A DNA stretch of 64,000 nt. Source: DATBAT01 sp963824805 (GTDB lineage: Bacteria > Acidobacteriota > Terriglobia > Terriglobales > Acidobacteriaceae). The notes beneath the pieces were generated by a model, which was not told where the DNA came from, searched no databases, and saw only the letters and a list, made by a program, of their open reading frames with translations. The translations under genes and the position numbers were made by a program. The stretch lies in contig CAWGQZ010000080.1 of the NCBI GenBank assembly GCA_963824805.1, positions 1-64,000 on the forward strand, written 5' to 3'. Each line of letters opens with the position of its first letter. The stretch's first letter is position 1. Below are positions 19,895 through 27,472 of this stretch, in pieces.

Positions 19895-19900
19895 TAAAAT
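19895..19900 (+). promoter_or_regulatory. -10 box (TAAAAT) of rpiB, leaderless position
   Basis: TAAAAT ends exactly 6 nt before the ATG at 19907, so the transcript would begin at the start codon. No SD. Confidence 0.45.
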
Positions 19901-19906
19901 CATTCC

Positions 19907-20353
19907 ATGAGAGTAGCCCTCGGCTGCGACCATGCCGGCTTCGAACTTAAAGACAAGCTCAAGCAGCATCTTGCCGATGCCGGGGTCACCGTCAACGACA
20001 AGGGAACCAATTCCACCGCTTCAGTCGACTATCCCGACTACGCTCAGCTGGTGAGCAACGAAGTCGTAAACAAGAAAGCTGACTACGGAATTCTGGTTTG
20101 CGGCAGCGGCATAGGAATGTCGATAGCCGCCAACAAAATTCACGGAATTCGCGCCGTCAACGCCCATAGCGAAGTGGAGGCTCAATTGAGCCGTGAACAC
20201 AACGATGCCAACGTGCTGGCCCTTGGCGGCCGCCTGCTTGACGACAAGACAGCGTTCAACATCGTCGACCGCTGGCTGGGAACGCCCTTCCCCGGTGGAG
20301 AGCGCCACAAGAACCGGATTGGAAAAATTCAAGCCCTGGAAGGAATCAAGTAG
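19907..20353 (+). CDS. rpiB: Ribose-5-phosphate isomerase B
   Basis: Interconverts ribose 5-phosphate and ribulose 5-phosphate in the pentose phosphate pathway. Family marks: GCDHAGFELK at the N-terminus, DYPDYA, and the catalytic Cys65 in LVCGSGIGMSIAANK, followed by REHNDANVLALGGR. Length 148 residues is normal. It lies 8 bp before glyA and is probably co-transcribed with it, a common pairing that links pentose and one-carbon metabolism. The message looks leaderless. Confidence 0.93.
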   Translation: MRVALGCDHAGFELKDKLKQHLADAGVTVNDKGTNSTASVDYPDYAQLVSNEVVNKKADYGILVCGSGIGMSIAANKIHGIRAVNAHSEVEAQLSREHNDANVLALGGRLLDDKTAFNIVDRWLGTPFPGGERHKNRIGKIQALEGIK

Positions 20354-20361
20354 TTCAGGAA

Positions 20362-21660
20362 ATGCCCACCATGAAAAATTCCGCGATGTCTCGCTCCCTG
20401 TTTGAATCCGATCCCGAAGTGGCCGCGGCCATCGACCATGAAGCTCAGCGCCAGCATGAAGGCCTCGAGTTGATCGCCTCCGAAAATTTCGTCAGCGAAG
20501 CCGTGCTCGAAGCCATGGGATCGGTGTTCACAAACAAGTACGCCGAAGGATATCCCGGCAAACGCTACTATGGCGGATGCGAATTCGCCGATGTGGTCGA
20601 GAACCTGGCCCGTGACCGCGCCAAACAGCTCTTTGGAGCCGAATATGCGAACGTTCAACCCCATGCCGGATCGCAGGCCAACATGGAGGCCTACGCTTCT
20701 GTGCTTCAGCCCGGCGACACCATTCTGGGATTGAATCTCGCCCACGGCGGCCACCTCACACACGGCCATCCTCTGAATTTTTCCGGCAAGACCTACCGCA
20801 TCGTTCCCTACGGAGTCACGAAAGACACCGAAACCATCGACTACGACGACCTGGAAAAAGTGGCCGAAAAAGAACATCCCAAGATGATCATCGGCGGAGG
20901 CAGCGCCTATCCGAGGATCATCGACTTCGCCCGCATGCGTCAGATCGCCGACAAGGTCGGGGCTCTGTTCCTGGTCGACATGGCGCACTTCGCTGGATTG
21001 GTCGCAGGGGGCGCACATCCCTCGCCGGTGCCACACGCCCATATCGTTACTTCGACAACTCACAAAACATTACGTGGCCCTCGCTCCGGCATGATTCTCG
21101 CTAACGAAAAGTTCGGCCCTGGCATCGACAAGACCGTCTTCCCCGGAATGCAAGGCGGACCGCTGATGCACATCATTGCGGCGAAAGCCATCTGCTTCAG
21201 GGAAGCCATGCAGCCCAGCTTCCGTGAGTATGCAAAGCAAATCGTTGCTAACGCCAAAGTGCTGGCTGAGACGCTGGCGGCGGAAGGCTTCCGTATCATA
21301 TCCAGCGGCACCGACACGCATCTTCTGTTGATCGACGTATTTTCGAAAGGCATGTTCGGCAGTGAAGCCGAGAAAGCTCTCGGCGAAGCCGCTATCACCG
21401 TCAACAAGAACGCCATTCCCTTCGACGCCAACCCACCCATGAAGCCGAGCGGGGTGCGCATAGGAACTCCCGCGCTCACCACCCGCGGCATGAAGGAATC
21501 AGAAATGCGCCAGGTTGGCCGATGGATATCCGAAGTGTTGCAGCATCGCACCGACGCGGCGGTACTCTCCAAAGTTCGCCGGCAGGTGCTCGAATTGGCC
21601 GAGTCTTTCCCGCTCTATCCCGAGCGCAGGGCACACGCGCAATTGGAAGTCCGCGCCTGA
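20362..21660 (+). CDS. glyA: Serine hydroxymethyltransferase
   Basis: PLP enzyme that converts serine and tetrahydrofolate to glycine and methylene-tetrahydrofolate. Signatures: LIASENFVSEAV, KRYYGGCEFAD, QPHAGSQANM, DMAHFAGLVAGG, and the PLP Lys235 in TSTTHKTLRGPRSG. The C-terminal domain ends with FPLYPERR. The 432 residues may include up to nine extra at the start, as an in-frame ATG at 20386 (SRSLFESDPEV) is possible. An AGGAAA lies about 9 nt before the first ATG. It follows rpiB in an apparent two-gene operon. Confidence 0.95.
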   Translation: MPTMKNSAMSRSLFESDPEVAAAIDHEAQRQHEGLELIASENFVSEAVLEAMGSVFTNKYAEGYPGKRYYGGCEFADVVENLARDRAKQLFGAEYANVQPHAGSQANMEAYASVLQPGDTILGLNLAHGGHLTHGHPLNFSGKTYRIVPYGVTKDTETIDYDDLEKVAEKEHPKMIIGGGSAYPRIIDFARMRQIADKVGALFLVDMAHFAGLVAGGAHPSPVPHAHIVTSTTHKTLRGPRSGMILANEKFGPGIDKTVFPGMQGGPLMHIIAAKAICFREAMQPSFREYAKQIVANAKVLAETLAAEGFRIISSGTDTHLLLIDVFSKGMFGSEAEKALGEAAITVNKNAIPFDANPPMKPSGVRIGTPALTTRGMKESEMRQVGRWISEVLQHRTDAAVLSKVRRQVLELAESFPLYPERRAHAQLEVRA

Positions 21661-21691
21661 AGGGTTAACGGCACCGGGTGCAAGGGTGACT

Positions 21692-21697
21692 TATCAT
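21692..21697 (+). promoter_or_regulatory. -10 box (TATCAT) of the GT4 gene, leaderless position
   Basis: TATCAT ends exactly 6 nt before the GTG start at 21704. No SD. Confidence 0.4.
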
Positions 21698-21703
21698 TGA
21701 CCT

Positions 21704-22897
21704 GTGAGAGTCGCTCTCGATATCCGGCGGATGACCGACTTCGGTGTCGGCACATACACGCGCAATGTAGTGCGGGCGCTCGGACGTATCGACCTTTCCA
21801 ACGAATACTTTCTTATCGGCCCACCCGCCAAGGTGGCGGAGATGGGCGTGCTCCCGCCGAACTTTCACAGCGTGCCGCTGGAACAACCCGACACCACCGT
21901 GAAGGGTTATCTCGAGTCACGTTCCATCCTGAAGCATTTGCAGTGTGATCTGGTGCACGTGCCCCATCTGTTCTGGATGCCGCGCTACCTGAGCTGTCCC
22001 TACGTAGTAACGGTCCACGACGTCTTCGATCACATGGCTCGCACTCGAGGACGTTCCGGCTTACGCAGGTCTTTGCATTTTCATCTGACCGGCCGGGTAC
22101 TGAAAGGTGCAGCGCGCATTTTCGCAGTCTCGAACTTCACCAAGGATGAGATTTCCAGCATCTTTCACATCCGGCCCAGCCGTATCGAAGTGATTTACAA
22201 CGCTATCGATGAGCGCTTTCTGCATGGCCACACCACGGAAGCCGATCGCAAGCTACTGGAGCAGCGTTACCAGATCAACTACCCGTTCCTGCTCTACGCC
22301 GGCAGGATCAGTCCACACAAAAACCTGGTGAGGATCATCGAGGCCTTCTCCGCCCTTCGGGCCGAATTGGAGAAAGAAGGCAAATATCCCGACCTCAAGC
22401 TCATCATCATCGGCGACGAACTTTCGAAGAATCCGGACCTGCGCCGCACCGTGATTCGCGGCGGCGTGCAGAACGATGTGCGCTTCCTGGGGTTCGTTCC
22501 GATTGAAGTTCTGAGAATTTTCTATGACGCCGCCAAGATTTTTGTATTTCCATCCTTATATGAGGGCTTCGGACTGCCGCCACTCGAAGCCATGGCGCAC
22601 GGGACGCCGGTGCTCGCCTCGAACACGTCGTCTTTGCCCGAGGTCGTGGGAAATGCTGCGGTGCTGGTAAATCCGGAAAATGTCTTTGAAATTATGCGCG
22701 CCATGCACCGCGTTCTCTGCGATCAGGGATTGCGCGAGCGTATGAAGCGCCGATGCTACGAACAGGCTAAGAAATTTTCCTGGGACATAGCAGCACGGCA
22801 ACTGCTTGACGCCTACCGCGCGGTTGCCGACAAGCAACACCGCTCTGCCCGTATTGTGCAAGAAGAAAACGTAGGAAGAGTAGTAAGCGGCCCTTAG
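21704..22897 (+). CDS. Glycosyltransferase family 4
   Basis: A 397-residue GT-B fold glycosyltransferase of the GT4 type, transferring a sugar from a nucleotide-sugar donor in the cytoplasm. The acceptor-side domain starts with VALDIRRMTDFGVGTYT. The donor domain has LYAGRISPHKNLVRIIEAF, VRFLGFVP and the EX7E-type segment FVFPSLYEGFGLPPLEAMAHGTP (shown in parts), then ASNTSSLPEVVGNAAVLV. The start is the GTG at 21704, with a -10 box 6 nt upstream. Substrates are unknown; a role in surface polysaccharide or glycolipid is the usual one. Confidence 0.88.
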   Translation: MRVALDIRRMTDFGVGTYTRNVVRALGRIDLSNEYFLIGPPAKVAEMGVLPPNFHSVPLEQPDTTVKGYLESRSILKHLQCDLVHVPHLFWMPRYLSCPYVVTVHDVFDHMARTRGRSGLRRSLHFHLTGRVLKGAARIFAVSNFTKDEISSIFHIRPSRIEVIYNAIDERFLHGHTTEADRKLLEQRYQINYPFLLYAGRISPHKNLVRIIEAFSALRAELEKEGKYPDLKLIIIGDELSKNPDLRRTVIRGGVQNDVRFLGFVPIEVLRIFYDAAKIFVFPSLYEGFGLPPLEAMAHGTPVLASNTSSLPEVVGNAAVLVNPENVFEIMRAMHRVLCDQGLRERMKRRCYEQAKKFSWDIAARQLLDAYRAVADKQHRSARIVQEENVGRVVSGP

Positions 22898-23171
22898 CCG
22901 CCACAGGCCCGTAGTGCCATCTCTGGCCGGAAACCGCTAGAGTCTGCAACGCGTGGCGCTTTGGCATCCACGAGGCCCGTCAGCTCAGCTGGCGCTGAAG
23001 CGCGATCTCAATGCCGTCTATCCTTGCATCCTTTCACCAGAAGTCCGACGCTTTCACGCTGGTTCCTGGTGATGAGGTTGTCGCCAAAACCTACCGCGTT
23101 GCCCCGTGGAAGCGTGGCAGTTCAGCGCCGCGACCGCGGCCCCAGAACGGTGCTTTAGCGTCGGAGGAATT

Positions 23172-23348
23172 CTAGGCTTTGAGCAGCGTCTGCCCGGGGG
23201 AATTCAGCCCTAGGCGATGCAACTTGGCGGCGAGGCGGGTCTTATCCTGGTCGGAGGAAGCTGCGGCGTGGCGTTTGCGTAACTTGGAAATTTTCTCATT
23301 GCGAGTACGGCGACGGCGAATTTCGGGACGACGGCTAGGTGCTGACAT
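23172..23348 (-). CDS. Small, highly basic 58-residue protein
   Basis: A short gene on the minus strand with its own expression signals: a -35/-10 pair at 23390-23418, a leader of about 35 nt with GGAG before the ATG at 23348, and a TAG stop at 23172-23174. The protein begins MSAPSRRPEIRRRRTRNEK and continues SKLRKRHAAASSDQDKTR, with about one third basic residues and predicted helix. It resembles in style small basic proteins with an RREIRRRRxRxxK start found in Acidobacteriota and Planctomycetota, possibly ribosome- or RNA-associated; that comparison is from memory. It diverges from the sulfur assimilation leader. Confidence 0.65.
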   Translation of the reverse strand: MSAPSRRPEIRRRRTRNEKISKLRKRHAAASSDQDKTRLAAKLHRLGLNSPGQTLLKA

Positions 23349-23389
23349 GCAGAAGAAGCTCCTGATTGGTTACGTTTGAGTGCAGGCAA

Positions 23390-23418
23390 ATTATAGTGGC
23401 TCTGAGGGTTACAAGCAA
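23390..23418 (-). promoter_or_regulatory. Promoter of the small basic protein gene
   Basis: On the minus strand TTGCTT (23413-23418), a 17-bp spacer and TATAAT (23390-23395). Start site near 23383. Confidence 0.55.
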
Positions 23419-23500
23419 AGGTTCGCCTCGCGGATATTGCCATCGCCGAAACTCTAATCACCGCTATTCATTTTTTTCATGCTTGGCACGGGCGGTTATC

Positions 23501-23529
23501 TTGACATGCCCCTCGCTCCCCAATAGCAT
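23501..23529 (+). promoter_or_regulatory. Sigma-70-type promoter of the siroheme/sulfate-reduction operon
   Basis: Perfect -35 TTGACA (23501-23506), a 17-bp spacer and -10 TAGCAT (23524-23529). The predicted start site is near 23536, only about 4-5 nt before the ATG of the Cys-rich leader peptide. Confidence 0.7.
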
Positions 23530-23539
23530 TGATTCCACG

Positions 23540-23617
23540 ATGCGAGCTTCCTGCCAGACGATGTGTGCATGTTGTTGTATGGCCCCATCTCCCTGGCAAG
23601 TGAGGCTGCTGACCTAA
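23540..23617 (+). CDS. Cysteine-rich leader peptide (25 residues)
   Basis: A 25-codon ORF directly after the promoter. Its sequence starts MRASCQTMCACCCM and ends SPWQVRLLT. Cys codons are at positions 5, 9, 11, 12 and 13 (23552-23554 and 23564-23578), so four of five consecutive codons read Cys. The TAA stop is at 23615-23617. The ORF lies wholly between the promoter and the intrinsic terminator at 23646-23682 and ahead of met8-cobA-cysH genes, whose product supports cysteine synthesis. That is the geometry of a ribosome-mediated attenuator. No SD precedes the ATG; with a start site near 23536 translation would be almost leaderless. Confidence 0.7.
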   Translation: MRASCQTMCACCCMAPSPWQVRLLT

Positions 23618-23682
23618 GAATCCTCTAGAAACGACACGGATTTCAGCCACCGCCAGGAGAGATACCTGGCGGTGGCTTTTTT
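23552..23682 (+). promoter_or_regulatory. Candidate cysteine attenuator (segments 1-4)
   Basis: Four segments can pair in alternative ways. Segment 1 TGCCAG (23552-23557) pairs with segment 2 CTGGCA (23593-23598). Segment 2 as CCTGGC (23592-23597), with GTG (23600-23602) beyond a small internal loop, pairs with segment 3 GCCAGG (23652-23657) and CAC (23648-23650). Segment 3 pairs with segment 4 in the terminator. A ribosome stalled on the Cys codons would cover segment 1 and leave 2 free to pair with 3, preventing the terminator. A ribosome reaching the stop would disturb segment 2 and allow 3:4. Pairing is seen by eye; folding energies were not computed. Confidence 0.6.
23646..23682 (+). terminator. 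Intrinsic terminator inside the leader of the cys operon
   Basis: Perfect 12-bp stem GCCACCGCCAGG / CCTGGCGGTGGC, 7-nt loop AGAGATA, then six T (23677-23682). It lies 35 bp before the first structural gene rather than after a gene, as expected of an attenuator. Confidence 0.85.
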
Positions 23683-23717
23683 GTGCCCAAAAGGATTCGA
23701 AGGATCGCAGGGAACTT

Positions 23718-24335
23718 ATGAGTTTGTTTCCGATGTTTCTGAAGCTCGAAGGCAGGCCGTGCCTAGTGATAGGTGCTGGGGTTATCGCCCAGGAAAAACT
23801 GCCCAGCCTGCTCGAAGCTGGGGCAAGAGTGAAAGTGGTTGCGCCGGAGGCGACTGGGCCCATCGCGGAACTTGCCCGTTCGGGAAAGATTTCATGGGAG
23901 CCGCGGCCGTTCGCAGCGTCGGACCTCGACGGCGTCTTTCTTGTGATTGCCGCAACTTCCCTCCCTAGTGTAAATGCTGAGGTTTTCCGCGCGGCCCGCG
24001 AACGCAACGTTCTGTGCAATGCGGTCGACGATCCTGGAAATTGCGATTTCTATTACGGATCCGTCGTGCGCCGCGGCGATCTTCAGATCGCGATTTCAAC
24101 TGCCGGCCATAGTCCCGCACTCGCGCAACGCCTCCGCAAGCAGCTCGAAGTGCAATTCGGTCCGGAATATTCCGATTGGCTACGAGAATTGGCTGCGACC
24201 CGTGAGGATTTGTTTTCTCAGGACATGGATTCGCAGCGTCGCAAATCCCTGCTGCACGCCGTTGCCAGCCAGGAAGCGTTCGAGATCCGACAGAGCAACC
24301 TGCAAAAAAGGGAGGGGCTTCTGCATGCCCGGTAA
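23718..24335 (+). CDS. Precorrin-2 dehydrogenase / sirohydrochlorin ferrochelatase (Met8/CysG-N type)
   Basis: Carries out the last steps of siroheme synthesis: NAD-dependent oxidation of precorrin-2 and iron insertion. The N-terminus is a Rossmann fold with LVIGAGVIAQEKLPSLLEAG and VKVVAPEA, then GVFLVIAATS, and a segment with CNAVDDPGNCDFYYGSVVRRGDL typical of the family, followed by the helical dimerisation part (SPALAQRLRKQLE). At 205 residues it is the stand-alone form. AGGGA precedes the ATG. It overlaps cobA by 11 bp; siroheme is the cofactor of assimilatory sulfite and nitrite reductases, which fits the cysH gene downstream. Confidence 0.9.
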   Translation: MSLFPMFLKLEGRPCLVIGAGVIAQEKLPSLLEAGARVKVVAPEATGPIAELARSGKISWEPRPFAASDLDGVFLVIAATSLPSVNAEVFRAARERNVLCNAVDDPGNCDFYYGSVVRRGDLQIAISTAGHSPALAQRLRKQLEVQFGPEYSDWLRELAATREDLFSQDMDSQRRKSLLHAVASQEAFEIRQSNLQKREGLLHAR

Positions 24336-25122
24336 GGTTTATCTAGTCGGTGCAGGACCGGGCGATCCGGAGCTCTTAACGCTCAAAGCGTTGCGCGTGC
24401 TCAAGGCCGCCGACGTGGTGTTGCATGATGCTCTCATCGGTCCGGAAATTCTGGCGCTCATACCCCACCGGGCGATCCTCGAAAACGTTGGCAAGCGCTG
24501 CGGTAGGAAGAGCGCCTTGCAGCAGGACATAAATCAGTCGCTGATCAACTATGCCCGGCTCGATTTGCAAGTGGTTCGGCTTAAGGGCGGCGATCCCCTC
24601 ATCTTCGGCCGATGCGGCGAAGAGATCGAGGCCCTGCGACAAGGCGGCATTGATTTCGAAATTGTCCCCGGAATCACTGCCGCGCTTGGCGCGGCCGCTT
24701 CGGCCCACATCCCGCTGACGCATCGCGATATCGCTTCGTCGTTGCTGGTCCTCACCAGCCATCGTTCGAAATCGGGGGAAACCGATCCCTGGCCGTCACC
24801 ACTCCCCACAAACGCCACACTGGTGATTTACATGCCTGGTCAGGATTACGAAGCCACAGCACAAAAATTGGTCGACAATGGCCTGGCCATCGATACCCCA
24901 TGCGCAATTGTTTCGCAGGCGACGTCTCCCGAACAGTGCGTTCATGTAACCACGATTGAGCGGCTTGCGGCTTGTCCTAAGCTGCCGACACCCAATCTGC
25001 TGATCGTGGGTGCGGTGGCGGCGTTAGCGGATCACAAATCTTTGCCTCAGGATCAAGATTTTTTCACGCAGGAATATCCCTACGAGGGGATCGAGGAGCA
25101 AGCCAAGTGGCAATCCAAGTAA
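24325..25122 (+). CDS. cobA: Uroporphyrinogen-III C-methyltransferase (SUMT)
   Basis: SAM-dependent methylation of uroporphyrinogen III at C2 and C7, giving precorrin-2 for siroheme. Motifs of the tetrapyrrole methylase family: KVYLVGAGPGDPELLTLKA, VLHDALI, NVGKRCG, VVRLKGGDPLIFGRCGEE, VPGITAALGAAASAHIPLTHR, TLVIYMPG. The ATG at 24325 follows GGGAGGGG and overlaps the dehydrogenase gene by 11 bp; 265 residues is normal. Its 3' end overlaps cysH by 16 bp, so the three genes are translationally coupled. Confidence 0.93.
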   Translation: MPGKVYLVGAGPGDPELLTLKALRVLKAADVVLHDALIGPEILALIPHRAILENVGKRCGRKSALQQDINQSLINYARLDLQVVRLKGGDPLIFGRCGEEIEALRQGGIDFEIVPGITAALGAAASAHIPLTHRDIASSLLVLTSHRSKSGETDPWPSPLPTNATLVIYMPGQDYEATAQKLVDNGLAIDTPCAIVSQATSPEQCVHVTTIERLAACPKLPTPNLLIVGAVAALADHKSLPQDQDFFTQEYPYEGIEEQAKWQSK

Positions 25123-25856
25123 GAGAGCAGTTGCACGATTTGAAGCTGCAGGCCGAAAAGTGGAGCGCCGGGGAAGTCCTCGGCTGGGCTTTCAAGAGTT
25201 ATCCCGGCAAAATCGGGATCGCCTCAGGGTTTGGTGTAGAAGGCATGGTGCTGATCGACATCGCCTCCCGCATCACTAAGAATCTGCATGTCTTCACCCT
25301 CGACACCGAGTTCTTGTTTCCCGAAACCTACACCCTCATCGACCGGGTCGAGCAACGCTATGGGATCCAGGTCGAGCGCCTTTATTCAGAGTTAACGCCG
25401 GAGCAGCAGGAACGCATTTATGGCCCCGCCTTGTGGAGTCGGACACCCGATCAATGCTGCGATATGCGAAAAGTCGAGCCGCTACGCAAAAAGCTAGCCT
25501 CCCTCGATGCCTGGATCGCGGCCATCCGCCGCGAGCAAAGCAGCGCCCGCGCCGACGCAGGCAAAATTCAGTGGGACAACAAATTCCAATTGGTGAAGGT
25601 GAACCCTTTGGCCGACTGGACCAAGCAGGACATCTGGAACTACATCTTCCAGCATGACGTGCCCTACAACCCTTTGCACGACCAGAACTACCCCAGCATC
25701 GGATGCACCCATTGCACCCGCGCCGTACTGCCGGGGGAAGACAGCCGCGCCGGACGCTGGGCAGGCTTCGCGAAAACCGAATGCGGATTGCATCTTGAGA
25801 CCTCGGAACAGTCAGTACCTTTGATTCAAATCGGCGCAGCAGTCGGAAACGACTAG
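25107..25856 (+). CDS. cysH: Assimilatory adenylyl-sulfate (APS/PAPS) reductase
   Basis: Reduces activated sulfate to sulfite. ASGFGVEGMVL marks the nucleotide-binding loop and FTLDTEFLFPETY follows, as in CysH. Two Cys pairs (Cys117-Cys118 in TPDQCCDMRK and Cys200/Cys203 in GCTHCTR) are the ligands of the [4Fe-4S] cluster that marks the plant/bacterial APS-reductase type, and the catalytic Cys226 lies in ECGLH. The GTG start at 25107 has a GAGGAG site and overlaps cobA. As an APS-type enzyme it would use thioredoxin; a trxA gene lies elsewhere in the window. No sulfate adenylyltransferase or sulfite reductase gene is visible here. Confidence 0.92.
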   Translation: MAIQVREQLHDLKLQAEKWSAGEVLGWAFKSYPGKIGIASGFGVEGMVLIDIASRITKNLHVFTLDTEFLFPETYTLIDRVEQRYGIQVERLYSELTPEQQERIYGPALWSRTPDQCCDMRKVEPLRKKLASLDAWIAAIRREQSSARADAGKIQWDNKFQLVKVNPLADWTKQDIWNYIFQHDVPYNPLHDQNYPSIGCTHCTRAVLPGEDSRAGRWAGFAKTECGLHLETSEQSVPLIQIGAAVGND

Positions 25857-25881
25857 CTTGTCGACGATGATAGTGAGGGCG

Positions 25882-25930
25882 CCCCATTCTCGACGTTCCC
25901 GTTTTTGGGAAACGCAGGATGGGGTTTTTT
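25882..25930 (+). terminator. Intrinsic terminator after cysH
   Basis: Long hairpin with outer arms CCCCATTCT / AGGATGGGG and an inner GTTCCC / GGGAAAC stem, followed by six T (25925-25930). Confidence 0.75.
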
Positions 25931-26025
25931 CATGCCAAGCAATCCCCGCCCTGGTCGCAAAAAACGTGACAACGACGGGTGCGCCATCACGGTTGCTTTT
26001 TACCTGTCGTTCGCGCGTCGTCAGT

Positions 26026-26031
26026 TATAAT
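26026..26031 (+). promoter_or_regulatory. -10 box (TATAAT) of the LysR gene
   Basis: Perfect TATAAT ending 11 nt before the ATG at 26043; predicted leader about 5 nt; no SD. Confidence 0.45.
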
Positions 26032-26042
26032 CCGCACTACTC

Positions 26043-26933
26043 ATGGACTTTGACCAGCTAACCACGTTTATGGAAGTGGCGAAGCTCGGGAGTTTCTCGC
26101 GCGCCGGGCAGAAGGTATTCCGCTCGCAATCCGCGGTCAGCGCGCAGATTCGCCAACTCGAGCAGGAATACGGCGACCGCCTGCTCGACCGCTCCGGTAA
26201 AGACGTGACCTTCACCCCTGCCGGACGCGTACTCTTCGCCTACGCCGAACGCCTTCTTCAAATGCGGGATGAGTCGTTGCTGGCCGTCGCCGATCAGGGG
26301 GCATCGCCGCGGGGAACGCTTTCCATCGGCGCCAATGAAGCGACATGTCTTTATGTGCTGCCCGACGTCTTTGCGAAATTTTCCAGCCTTTATCCCGGAG
26401 TGCAAATCAGCATCTACCGCAACTTCAGCTACAAAATCGTGGAGAAATTGGAGAACGGCGCGCTCGACGTAGGCATCGTGACTCTGCCGGTGAAATCAAG
26501 CAGCCTCAAGACTCACGCCATTTATCGCGATCAGCTGATGGTGATGGTCAGCCCGCAGAATCCACTTGCCAAGCACGATGTGGTTTCGGTTGCAGATGTG
26601 GCCAAGCAACCGCTGCTCTTGCCGAAAACAGGATACAGCCGCCGCCTGATGGACAAGTTGTTCCGTCCATATGCATCGCAGTTACAGATCCGTATGGAAC
26701 TGCCCAGCGTCGGTATGATCAAGAGTTTTGTTGCCGCCGGTCTGGGAGTTTCGCTGATCAGCGCCAGCTTCGCCCGTGACCAGGTGCTGGCCGGACGCGT
26801 AAAACTGATCGGCATTCAGGATGAAGAGTTGTGGCGCGAATTGGGCGTTGCCTACCGCCGCGACCGCACCCTAACCCGCGCCACCAGCACCTTCATCAGC
26901 ACCGTGCGCCAGTTAGCCGCCACCTCGAAATAG
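26043..26933 (+). CDS. LysR-family transcriptional regulator
   Basis: A 296-residue LysR-type regulator. The winged helix-turn-helix is at the N-terminus (MDFDQLTTFMEVAKLGSFS, then AGQKVFRSQSAVSAQIRQLE). The effector-binding domain starts near residue 90 with GTLSIGANEATCLYVLP and includes LDVGIVTLP. Such proteins act as tetramers and respond to a small co-inducer. The position behind met8-cobA-cysH suggests a Cbl/CysB-like role in sulfur or nitrogen assimilation, but it has its own promoter and lies after a terminator, so this is only context. Its TATAAT suggests a very short leader. Confidence 0.88.
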   Translation: MDFDQLTTFMEVAKLGSFSRAGQKVFRSQSAVSAQIRQLEQEYGDRLLDRSGKDVTFTPAGRVLFAYAERLLQMRDESLLAVADQGASPRGTLSIGANEATCLYVLPDVFAKFSSLYPGVQISIYRNFSYKIVEKLENGALDVGIVTLPVKSSSLKTHAIYRDQLMVMVSPQNPLAKHDVVSVADVAKQPLLLPKTGYSRRLMDKLFRPYASQLQIRMELPSVGMIKSFVAAGLGVSLISASFARDQVLAGRVKLIGIQDEELWRELGVAYRRDRTLTRATSTFISTVRQLAATSK

Positions 26934-27079
26934 CGACCTGGGGCCGACACTCCCGGGTACTCTGGGTAAGACCGATATTTCAGACCGTTATCCAGGCAGA
27001 CCTCGATCCGCCACCAGCTCGCCATCACGGCACGAAGTCCGGAAAGCGTGGCTGAAAGCATGATTTTGCGGGACTGATT

Positions 27080-27269
27080 TTTCTATAAGGGTAGCGGTCA
27101 TCCTCATCAATCGTAAGGTAGTCGAACGCTTTCCGGCCGGGCCAGGCAAATCGAACGCAGCAATTTTCTTTAGCGTCGAACCTGTCTTGCCAAATCCGGT
27201 AGCACTCATTCCCAGAAGGAAAGCGGCGGTGAGAAACAAAATACCCCTTGGCATCACGCACCTCGTCAT
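27080..27269 (-). pseudogene. N-terminal remnant of a YncE-like beta-propeller protein
   Basis: From an ATG at 27269 (GAAGGG upstream) reads a signal peptide (GILFLTAAFLLGMSATGFGKT) and then FDLPGPAGK, which in the next frame continues FDYLTIDEDDRY. That junction is the start of many secreted YVTN/YncE-like propeller proteins. After about 60 residues the similarity stops in all frames, so the remaining propeller is missing. I read it as a truncated, frameshifted remnant between the LysR gene and rnpB. Confidence 0.45.
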
Positions 27270-27313
27270 CGTGTTTTCGCCCTTCGTGGCTAGGCTGCGA
27301 GGCCGCGTGCGGC

Positions 27314-27341
27314 GCATCATCGTCTATGCATCATCGTCTAT
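27314..27341. repeat. Two tandem copies of a 14-bp unit
   Basis: GCATCATCGTCTAT occurs twice head to tail (27314-27327 and 27328-27341), in non-coding sequence between the propeller remnant and rnpB. Two copies only; probably local duplication. Confidence 0.6.
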
Positions 27342-27472
27342 AAGGAAAGGGCTTGAATCTGCTCCCGATTTTGAAAGGAAATCCGAGGCGGAAAATGGCG
27401 AGGGTGAGCCAGCTAATGGGCACAAGACTGACACACTTGCTGCCTCATCCCCCGGCAAACCATTGTAAAGAA

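Noticed and set aside
19040..21063. Long minus-strand ORFs opposite the alpha/beta hydrolase and glyA
   Set aside because: Shadow frames of highly conserved genes; His/Val-rich antisense composition.
22898..23171. Possible gene or RNA in the gap after the GT4 gene
   Set aside because: No ORF with plausible composition, no tRNA-like fold, no terminator seen.
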